From: DATEJJ01 sp039649115
GTDB taxonomy: Bacteria > Actinomycetota > Actinomycetes > Mycobacteriales > Micromonosporaceae
NCBI GenBank assembly: GCA_039649115.1
Contig: JBBWZQ010000084.1
Location: forward strand, 1-25,522
Direction of reading: 5' to 3'
DNA length: 25,522 nt
Made by a program: the position numbers and the translations under genes. Positions within the stretch are counted from its first letter, which is position 1, and the number at the start of each line of letters is the position of its first letter. Below the pieces are notes generated by a model. It ran no database searches, had not been told where the DNA came from, and saw only the letters and a list, made by a program, of their open reading frames with translations. Shown piece by piece: positions 7,782-14,024 of the stretch.

Positions 7782-8264
7782 CTACTTCTTGCCGGCTAGG
7801 TAGGCGACCGCAACCACGGCGCCGAGCGCGCCGAGGAACATGAATAGCTCGCGGTTGTCCACCGTGCTCCCGCCCACCTCGGGCGCGATGATCTGGGAAA
7901 GCTGGTACCCGCACGTTGGGCAACGGCCGGTGACCAGCACATCGTGCCCTGTGATCGGCCTGCCACAGGTCTTGCTCGGGCAGGTGCCGAGCGGCGAGCC
8001 TGCACGCTCGGCGAGGGTACCCAGGGTGGCGAGCTGGGCCTTAACGGTCTCCAGCTCCGCATCCACCTTGGACTTCTCCTCGCGCAGCCGAACGATGCTG
8101 GCCTGCTGCTTCGCTATCGTCCGCTCGTACGATTCGGCACCAAGCCCATCGCGGAGGAGGTCGACGACGGCCGCGGTCAGCGTCTTGCCAACGCGAATCG
8201 AGTAGGCGTCAACCAAGTCCTTGAGGTCGGACGGGACACGGGCGTAGACCACTTCAGTGCTCAC
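7782..8264 (-). CDS. RHH, coiled-coil, zinc-ribbon and membrane-anchor protein
   Basis: This 160-residue protein has four recognisable parts. Residues 1-42 (VVYARVPSDLKDLVDAYS onward) look like a ribbon-helix-helix DNA-binding fold. Residues 46-85 are a charged heptad-like coiled coil. C95, C100, C115 and C118 form a CxxxxC...CxxC zinc ribbon. Residues 139-157 are a hydrophobic membrane segment followed by GKK. RHH proteins are usually soluble regulators or antitoxins, so membrane tethering is unusual. It is the first gene of the minus-strand run leading to the deaminase toxin and could control that operon. That role is inference from position. GTG at 8264 appears leaderless. The N-terminal part might instead be a non-DNA-binding dimerisation helix pair. 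Confidence 0.78.
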   Translation of the reverse strand: MSTEVVYARVPSDLKDLVDAYSIRVGKTLTAAVVDLLRDGLGAESYERTIAKQQASIVRLREEKSKVDAELETVKAQLATLGTLAERAGSPLGTCPSKTCGRPITGHDVLVTGRCPTCGYQLSQIIAPEVGGSTVDNRELFMFLGALGAVVAVAYLAGKK

Positions 8265-8276
8265 GCGATCACGTTA
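8265..8276 (-). promoter_or_regulatory. probable leaderless promoter of the toxin-region operon
   Basis: On the minus strand TAACGT (8276-8271) lies six bases before the GTG start at 8264, the spacing expected for transcription starting at the first base of the codon. There is no ribosome site in the gap. No good -35 element was seen. Confidence 0.45.
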
Positions 8277-8384
8277 GCATGATCGTCAGAGAATGCGAGC
8301 AGGATCACGACGGAGCCGCAGGGCGAGGCGTCAGGTGGCTGGACAGGTTACGCCCTCGTCCGGTCGCCGACGCTGTGGATCTTC

Positions 8385-8964
8385 GTGGTCCACATCGTAC
8401 GCGCCGCCCAGGCGGGCGACTTCGATCAAGTTGAACGTCTGGCAGTCGCGATCAGCGGCCTACACCGGAAGGCACACGCCGTTGCGACGCTCGCGCAGAA
8501 CATGGCAGAGGCCGGCGACGTCGATCGAGCGCAGGCGCTGACCGAGTGGATCGCAACACAGTCCGAGCGCGATGATGCACTGGTCGCGCTCGTTCCCGCG
8601 GTCGCCGCGGCCGGCGCATTCGATCGGGCCGAGTCTCTCGCCAGGTCCATCGGGCTTCGTTTACAAGCAGGCCAAAGCATTGGGCGCCGTGGCATCAGCG
8701 CTCAGCGCGGTCGGTGACTTCGCCCGCGCGGAGGCCGTGGCCCGATCAATAGGCGCTCCCCAGCAACAGACCCAGTCCTTGATCGAACTGGCACATCAGG
8801 TCGATCCACAGCGGGCTCGGGCGATCGTCGCGTGGATCCTCAGGCATCGCGGCTCGTCCGATCCGCTAACGACGCTTGCTCGCGTTCAGCCCGAAGTCAT
8901 CGTCGCGGTCGCAGACCGGTTCATCCAGACGGCGAATGTCATTACCCTGGGCCCCACCTTCTGA
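8385..8964 (+). pseudogene. 33-residue helical-repeat protein gene with one frameshift
   Basis: The first frame (from GTG 8385) encodes repeats with AG(D/A)xD at residues 10, 43 and 76. After about 8655 the repeat continues in the next frame with VGDFARAEAVARSIG. Removing one base around 8652-8655 (GGGC) joins them so that the next repeat falls at residue 109, keeping the exact 33-residue spacing and giving 192 residues ending at the TGA 8962-8964. This shows that a single-base insertion broke one continuous TPR-like repeat protein. The upstream frame stays open but has no better start, so the N-terminus may also be truncated. Such repeats usually mediate protein contacts. No specific function is assignable. 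Confidence 0.72.
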
Positions 8965-8967
8965 CGC

Positions 8968-9007
8968 CGGCCGGGACAACCACCCTCCCGTATAGCTGTC
9001 CCGGCCG
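8968..9007. terminator. strong hairpin between convergent genes
   Basis: CGGCCGGGACA at 8968-8978 is the exact reverse complement of TGTCCCGGCCG at 8997-9007, an 11-bp GC-rich stem with an 18-base loop. It lies four bases after the repeat-protein stop and 28 bases beyond the integrase stop, so it could terminate transcription from both sides. There is no U-tract. Confidence 0.6.
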
Positions 9008-9035
9008 CGTCCCGCGTGGGTTTCAATCCCCGAAG

Positions 9036-10075
9036 CTACGCCGGTGCGCAGGCCAGTGGATGGGGCTCGCCGGTCAGCGCGGCCAGCGCCGCGGCCACCT
9101 CGTGAATATCGGCCCGGATGTACGTGGCGGTGACGCCGGGGTCGCTACGGCCGTCGGTATGCCCGGCGTAGGCGTGCGCGACGCCGTAGCCGAAGTTGCG
9201 TTCCACCCAGGTCAGCGTGGTGTGCCGCAGCCAGTGCATGCTGATCTGCTGGGCAGCCACCCACGGCAGGCGCGCTCCGATGCGCTGCCACAGGTGGTCG
9301 TAGCGGCGGTACGTCACCACCCGGCCGTCGCGGTAGCGCAGCAACTGCCCGCCCTGCGGCGCATGCCGCTGCTCAGCGTGCTGCAGTAGGTGTGCCATCA
9401 AGGTGGGCGAGACCGGCTGCCAACGGGCGGTGCCGCCCTTCTCCCGCAACAGGATCAGACACTGATCCGCATCCAGGTCGACCGGGCGCAGCGCCAACGC
9501 GCCACCGCGCCGACACGCCGTCTCGGTGTGCAGCCGCAGCAGCAGGCAGTCCAACACCGGGTCGTTGCCCGTGGTCGCTGCCACGCGGTTGATCTCACCT
9601 AGTCGCGCGTCGGGTACGGCGCGGCGCGTGCTGGGCAGCCGCCGCGGCTTGGCGACCTTACGGGCCGGGTTGTCCGCCTCCGCGATGATCCCATCAGCGA
9701 CCGCATGGGTGTACAGGCAACGCAACGCCGCGATCAGATGTTCAGCTGCGCTACGGCCGCCACGGGCGTTGCGCCGCGCCACTACATGGGTGGCCACGTA
9801 CCGGGCCAACTGCTCGACCTCCGAGGGGCGCGGCTCGTCCAACCGTCGGCTGCCCCAATGCTCGACGACCCGGTTCCAGTAGCTGCCATACACCCGCCGG
9901 GTACCGTCGCCGACCGCGCCAGACACCCCGCGGGACGTACTCGGCGAACGTCGGAGCCGGCGGCCGGACACTGGCCTCCAACAGATCGGCAGGTGACACG
10001 CCCAGCCGGGTCCAGCAGCAGCCGGGCCGCGTCCAACTCGGCACGTCCGGGCGCAGCCGTCAACTCGACGGTCAT
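9036..10075 (-). pseudogene. tyrosine recombinase/integrase with two frameshifts
   Basis: The catalytic domain is intact in one frame: Arg in ACRRGGALAL, Lys in LREKGG, HWLRH (HxxR), YAGHTDG and the nucleophile Tyr in TATYIRAD. The N-terminal core-binding region is spread over three frames. MTVELTAAPGRAELDAARLL from ATG 10075 is followed by RLGVSPADLLEASVRPPAP in a second frame and VSGAVGDGTRRVYGSYWNRV in a third. Dropping one base from the run at 10008-10010 and one from 9926-9929 restores a single 345-residue frame of normal integrase size. The ATG overlaps the AbrB-like stop (ATGA). The gene lies next to the 3' end of tRNA-Leu, the usual place for an island integrase. A shortened product from an internal start might survive but would lack the arm- and core-binding regions. 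Confidence 0.85.
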
Positions 10076-10548
10076 GCCGCATCACCGCCGAAGACCGCGG
10101 CCTGGAACTGGTTGACCATGATGTCCAGCGCGGCGGGCGGGTAGACCACCAGCCGCCCCCGGCCAGGATCGGCAGCCAGCAACACGCGGTCTCCCGGCGC
10201 CAGCCGGCACCAGTGCCGTGCCGCGGCCGGCAGCCTCAGGTAACCCTGGCCCGACACCCGGAACACGCCGCGCCGGTCGGCCTGGACCACGACCAGACCA
10301 CCGCTCTCCTGGATGTCCAGGCGCGTACCGGGCACCCAACCTAGTTCATCCATCACCGTGGCGTCCGCGACGCGGCCGTCGCGGTCCACCGCGGCGACAC
10401 CATGAACGGCAGACACGACGCGGGTCGCGGCCAGCGCGGCCAGCGGCAGAACCCGGCGGGACGTACCCCGACCGGGTTGTCGACCGCTCGTTGACCCACC
10501 CCGCACCATGGGCGGGACGACCGGGGTGACCACAGGAGTTGAAGTCAT
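10072..10548 (-). CDS. protein with two SpoVT/AbrB-like domains, coupled to the integrase
   Basis: This 158-residue protein has a basic Pro/Arg/Ser-rich N-terminal tail (1-35) followed by two swapped-hairpin-type segments. The first (about 51-98) runs from VAAVDRDGRV to GVFRV. The second (about 99-143) contains GYLRLPAAARHWCRLAPGDRVLL and ends VVYPPAALDIM. AbrB/MazE folds bind DNA as dimers, so two copies in one chain might form an intramolecular pair. ATG at 10548 was chosen over the upstream TTG (10569) because GAGGTGG sits just before it. Its stop overlaps the integrase start by four bases, suggesting that it regulates or assists the recombinase in place of a conventional excisionase. That role is inference. 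Confidence 0.78.
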   Translation of the reverse strand: MTSTPVVTPVVPPMVRGGSTSGRQPGRGTSRRVLPLAALAATRVVSAVHGVAAVDRDGRVADATVMDELGWVPGTRLDIQESGGLVVVQADRRGVFRVSGQGYLRLPAAARHWCRLAPGDRVLLAADPGRGRLVVYPPAALDIMVNQFQAAVFGGDAA

Positions 10549-10647
10549 GCCGCCCACCTCAAACCCCAAGACCGGTAGGGCGACCCAGCGTGGTCGAGCG
10601 CAGTCGACCAGCAGAACGTCAAATCAAGCAAGGATGCGGGGAAACTG

Positions 10648-10730
10648 TGTCCGAGGGGGGACTTGAACCCCCATACCCTTTCGGGCACTAGCACCTCAAG
10701 CTAGCGCGTCTGCCATTCCGCCACTCGGAC
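10648..10730 (-). tRNA. tRNA-Leu (anticodon GAG)
   Basis: This 83-base class II tRNA has acceptor stem GTCCGAG pairing with CTCGGAC and discriminator A at 10648. The anticodon stem CTAGC/GCTAG encloses loop TTGAGGT, which gives GAG. A long variable arm and the T-arm GGGGG TTCAAGT CCCCC follow. CCA is not encoded. The 3' end faces the integrase block, making it the likely integration site of the island. I found no second copy of its 3' end elsewhere in the window. Confidence 0.95.
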
Positions 10731-10918
10731 CTGCGCGTCCACTGTACCGGAGGAGCCACGTGGCTGGATCACACCTGCCACGGCCACCCCGGCGGTCGCA
10801 CGAGCCAACACTGTACACGCAGCCGGATGCCCCCGCGCCAGACCCCTCCGTCCCCGCCCGGGCCCCCGTTCAGATATCGCAGAACTTCACTCTTGTGCCC
10901 CGCGTCACCGCCAAGCTA

Positions 10919-10946
10919 CCGTTCGGTAACTTACGTTACTGAACGG
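10919..10946. promoter_or_regulatory. near-perfect palindrome, likely TetR-type operator
   Basis: CCGTTCGGTAAC (10919-10930) and GTTACTGAACGG (10935-10946) are inverted repeats matching at 11 of 12 positions around the spacer TTAC. The site ends 14 bases before the hydrolase ATG, where a bound repressor would block transcription. The form resembles TetR-family operators, but no TetR gene is in the window. The preceding stretch from the tRNA (10731-10918) shows no gene or structure I can support. Confidence 0.6.
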
Positions 10947-10960
10947 AAACGAGGCCGCCG

Positions 10961-12553
10961 ATGCGACCGGTTCGGACCGTCCTCTTCAGCCTGTCTCTCC
11001 TGCTCACGACCGTGTCGACCGCGGCGAACGCACAGCCGGCGATCGCCGGCGGAGCGCCCCGAGCCAGCACCGCCGCCGGTACCACTGGATTTAAGTGGGC
11101 CGATGTCGTGGCGGTCGACGGCGTTGTCCTGAAGGCGAACGTGATCGAGCCGACGACCGCCGGGCGGCACCCTGCGATCGTCTTCATCAACAGTTGGGGG
11201 CTCAACGATCTCGAGTACCTCGCGCAGGCGAGCACCTTCGCGCAGGCCGGGTACACCGTGCTGGCATACACCACGCGGGGCTTCTGGGATTCTGGCGGCC
11301 AGATCGACACCGCCGGTCCGCTCGACGTCGCGGACGCCTCGACGGTGGTGGACTGGCTGCTCGCGCACACGAGCGCGGACCCGGCGCACGTCGGGCTGGC
11401 CGGCGTCTCGTACGGCGCGGGTATCGCCCTGATCGCCGCCGGACACGATCCGCGGGTACGGGCGGTGGCGGCGATGTCAGGCTGGACGGACCTCGTCGAG
11501 TCCCTGTACGGCAACGACACCCGCCGGCCGCAGGCGGTCTGGCTCCTGCAGACGCTGGCCCGGCTCACCGGCCGGCCCAGTCCCGAGCTGAACCGGATGC
11601 TGGACGACTACTTCGCCAACCAGCACGTGCCCGAGGTGATCGCGTGGGGGCGGATCCGTTCGGCCGCCACGTACCTGGACGCGCTCAACGCCAGCCGGCC
11701 GGCGATCCTGATGGCCAACGCGTACGGGGACAGCCTGTTCGGGCCGAACCAGCTCGTCGACTTCTACAACCGCCTCCAGGGGCCGAAGCGGCTGGAGCTC
11801 GCTCCGGGTGACCACGCGGTGGTCGAGGCGACCGGGCTGGTGGGGCTGGACAACCACGTGTGGACGAGCGTACGGCGCTGGTTCGACCAGTACCTGTCCG
11901 GTGTGGACACCGGGATCGCGGCCGAGCCGCCGGTGGTGCTGCGGGTACGGGAGTCGGGCGACGTCGAACAGTACGGCAGCTGGGCGGCGGTCGCCGGCTC
12001 GACGGCGCGGTACGGGCTGCAGGCGGTCCCCTGGTACACCGGCACCGGCCCGCTGGCGGGCACTCCCGGCACGGGCTGGTCGCAGACGATCTGGACCGGC
12101 CTGGACACCACGGCGGACGCGGGCGTTGCCCTGCTGTCCAACGGGCTCGAAGCGCTGACCGGGATCCCGCCGCTGGACTGGCTGCCGAGCGTCAGCCGGG
12201 TCAACGGCGCGGTCTGGCAGAGCGGCCGGCTCGCCTCGGGCGCCTCGGTCCGGGGCATCCCGCGACTGCACCTCACGCTGCGCTCGGCACCGGCGACGGG
12301 CACCGTCATCGGCTACCTGTACGACGTCGACGCCGCCGGTACCGGACGCTTGATCGCACCCACGCCGGCGACCTGGACCAGCGCCACGGCCAGCCTGGAC
12401 GCGGCGTTCCCCGCCACCGCCTACGACGTCCCGCCGGGCCACAGCCTCGCCCTGGTCCTGGACACCCGCGACCCGCTCTACCTGGACGCCAACGGCTCCG
12501 GGACCGCCTTGACGGTGACCGGACCGTCCTGGCTGGACGTCCCCATGAACTGA
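10961..12553 (+). CDS. secreted alpha/beta-hydrolase, CocE/NonD (X-Pro peptidase) type
   Basis: This 530-residue exported enzyme has a Sec signal peptide at 1-25 (cleavage near ANA-QPA). The alpha/beta-hydrolase core covers about 45-310. The nucleophile elbow is GVSYGAG with S150. The likely acid is D257 in AYGDSLFGP and the likely base is H285 in PGDHAVV, the order seen in CocE/NonD and X-prolyl dipeptidyl peptidases. The C-terminal part (about 325-530) is a beta-rich domain like the jelly-roll of those enzymes. This suggests cleavage of an ester or a Pro-containing peptide outside the cell. The substrate cannot be read from sequence. ATG 10961 has GAGG six bases upstream. The palindrome in front indicates repression by an unlinked or distal regulator. 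Confidence 0.85.
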   Translation: MRPVRTVLFSLSLLLTTVSTAANAQPAIAGGAPRASTAAGTTGFKWADVVAVDGVVLKANVIEPTTAGRHPAIVFINSWGLNDLEYLAQASTFAQAGYTVLAYTTRGFWDSGGQIDTAGPLDVADASTVVDWLLAHTSADPAHVGLAGVSYGAGIALIAAGHDPRVRAVAAMSGWTDLVESLYGNDTRRPQAVWLLQTLARLTGRPSPELNRMLDDYFANQHVPEVIAWGRIRSAATYLDALNASRPAILMANAYGDSLFGPNQLVDFYNRLQGPKRLELAPGDHAVVEATGLVGLDNHVWTSVRRWFDQYLSGVDTGIAAEPPVVLRVRESGDVEQYGSWAAVAGSTARYGLQAVPWYTGTGPLAGTPGTGWSQTIWTGLDTTADAGVALLSNGLEALTGIPPLDWLPSVSRVNGAVWQSGRLASGASVRGIPRLHLTLRSAPATGTVIGYLYDVDAAGTGRLIAPTPATWTSATASLDAAFPATAYDVPPGHSLALVLDTRDPLYLDANGSGTALTVTGPSWLDVPMN

Positions 12554-12568
12554 GAGCAACATGGCGGG

Positions 12569-13849
12569 GTGCCCGCATCCCCGACCCTCACGACCGCCTG
12601 GCATCAGGCCGAGACGCTGTGCGCGCAGGGCGACCTGCGGTCCGCCAGGGAGGTCCTGGAGCCGGCCGCCGAGGTCGCGACGATGGCGTACGGGCCGGAT
12701 CATCCGGACGTCATCGAGACGCAGCGCCGGCTGGCTCTGGTGTACCGGGACCTCGGCGACCTGGCCTCGGCCCGGCGGGTGCTCGAGGAGGCGCTCGCCG
12801 GTGGCCTGCTCCGGTTCGGCGACGCCGACGCGCTGATGCTGTCGGTGTCGGCCCAGCTGGGCGAGGTCGCCGAGCAGCTGGGCAACCGGCACGAGGCGCG
12901 GCGCAACTTCGCGAGAGTCATGCAGTACGGGCCGCAGGTGCTCGGCCACGATCATCCGCAGGTGCGCGCCGCGCAGTCGTATCTCGGCGGGGAGAGCGCC
13001 GGCCCGGTCTACATCCCCCCGCCGCGCCCGGAGGCGCCCGCGACGCTGGCGCCCACGACGCTGGCGCCCACGACGGTGACGCCCGAGACGGTGACGCCCG
13101 AGACGGTGACGCCCGAGACGCCGGCACCTGAAGCGCCACGCGAGGAGACGCCGACGACGGCGCCCGAGGCGCCACGCGAGGAGCCACCCAGTTGGCCGCC
13201 GAGAGAGCGGGAACAAGAGCAAGAGCCGAGAGAGCGGGAACAAGAGCAGGAGCAGCCGGCCGTACCGCCGCCGCCGGTCGCGCCGCCCAGCCACCGGCCC
13301 GTGCTGGTGCCCGAGGCTGAGCCGGGCGTGTGGCGACCCGAACCGGCCGCGCGGCCGGCCGCCCGCCGCCCGTCGGCGCGGGAACCCGGCGGGCGGACCT
13401 GGGTACGCATCCCGCTGATCGTCCTGGCGGTCGTCGCGACCGCCGCTCTGGCAGCCGCGTCGGTCCTCGCGATCCAGGCGTTCCTGGCCCCGCCGAGATC
13501 CGCGGGCAACGGCACGGGAACCGGTGCGAGCGCCGCGCCGTCCATCCCGGTGCTGACTCCGCCCGGCGAGGTCAACCTGCGTGACAACGGCGACTCGGTC
13601 ACCCTGACCTGGAAGGATCCGGACGCCGGTACGCTGCCCTTCATCGTCTCCGGTGGGCGGGCCGGGGAGCAGTCGCACCCGTATCCGCCGCTGCCCGCCG
13701 GGCAGACCACGTTCACGATCAACGGGCTCAACGCGTCGGTCGACTACTGCTTCACGGTCGTCGCGGTGTACACCACGGACGAGTTCGCCCCGTCCAACCT
13801 GGTGTGCACCCGCCGGGAGGCAACGCCGCAGGCCAGCGCCAGCCGCTGA
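12569..13849 (+). CDS. TPR, Pro/Glu-rich linker, membrane segment and FnIII-like protein
   Basis: This 426-residue protein starts at GTG 12569, 15 bases after the hydrolase stop. Residues 5-145 carry kinesin-light-chain-like TPRs (AYGPDHPDVIETQRRLALVY, and a second set ending VLGHDHPQVRAAQSYL). A long disordered Pro/Thr/Glu/Gln-rich region (about 150-275) includes tandem repeats encoded by 15- and 27-bp DNA units. A membrane segment lies at about 280-305, followed by an extracytoplasmic FnIII-like domain (about 330-415) with two cysteines. The topology is TPR inside and FnIII outside. It heads a plus-strand set with the propeller protein, MoxR, DUF58 and TgpA-like genes and may be a scaffold for that module. 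No ribosome site is obvious. Confidence 0.82.
   Translation: MPASPTLTTAWHQAETLCAQGDLRSAREVLEPAAEVATMAYGPDHPDVIETQRRLALVYRDLGDLASARRVLEEALAGGLLRFGDADALMLSVSAQLGEVAEQLGNRHEARRNFARVMQYGPQVLGHDHPQVRAAQSYLGGESAGPVYIPPPRPEAPATLAPTTLAPTTVTPETVTPETVTPETPAPEAPREETPTTAPEAPREEPPSWPPREREQEQEPREREQEQEQPAVPPPPVAPPSHRPVLVPEAEPGVWRPEPAARPAARRPSAREPGGRTWVRIPLIVLAVVATAALAAASVLAIQAFLAPPRSAGNGTGTGASAAPSIPVLTPPGEVNLRDNGDSVTLTWKDPDAGTLPFIVSGGRAGEQSHPYPPLPAGQTTFTINGLNASVDYCFTVVAVYTTDEFAPSNLVCTRREATPQASASR
13043..13120 (+). repeat. five 15-bp coding tandem repeats
   Basis: Two copies of ACGCTGGCGCCCACG (13043-13057, 13058-13072) encode TLAPT. Three exact copies of GTGACGCCCGAGACG (13076-13090, 13091-13105, 13106-13120) encode VTPET. 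They lie in the disordered linker and probably vary in number by slippage without changing frame. Confidence 0.9.
13199..13252 (+). repeat. two 27-bp coding tandem repeats
   Basis: Units at 13199-13225 and 13226-13252 are near-identical and encode the nine-residue PREREQEQE-like block twice. They extend the charged linker of the TPR/FnIII protein. Confidence 0.85.
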
Positions 13850-13900
13850 GCGGGCCGCGGGGGAGATCAACAGTCTGTATCCACAGGCACACGCTGCGGG

Positions 13901-13930
13901 TTCCCTTCTGTCACAGCGAGCCCCTATGAT
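13901..13930 (+). promoter_or_regulatory. candidate promoter of the propeller/FnIII-MoxR operon
   Basis: TATGAT at 13925-13930 is a near-consensus -10 element in an otherwise GC-rich 175-base gap. A weak TTCCCT lies 18 bases upstream as a possible -35. The predicted leader to GTG 14025 would be about 85-90 bases. This implies that the downstream genes can be expressed separately from the TPR/FnIII gene. Confidence 0.4.
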
Positions 13931-14024
13931 TGGCCCGACTTGGGGGGCGAACGCACCGGCCCGCGCAATCGAGCCGCCAAAGCGGGCCGGCGCGTTCCCG
14001 AGACGACCACGAAGGGCTGCGGCC

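Noticed and set aside
9020..9031. GTTTCAATCCCC resembling the end of a CRISPR repeat or a tRNA T-arm
   Set aside because: It occurs once, with no neighbouring copies, spacers or complete tRNA fold.
10760..10942. Small 60-codon plus-strand open frame between the tRNA and the hydrolase
   Set aside because: Pro-rich, overlaps the palindrome, no ribosome site or recognisable features.
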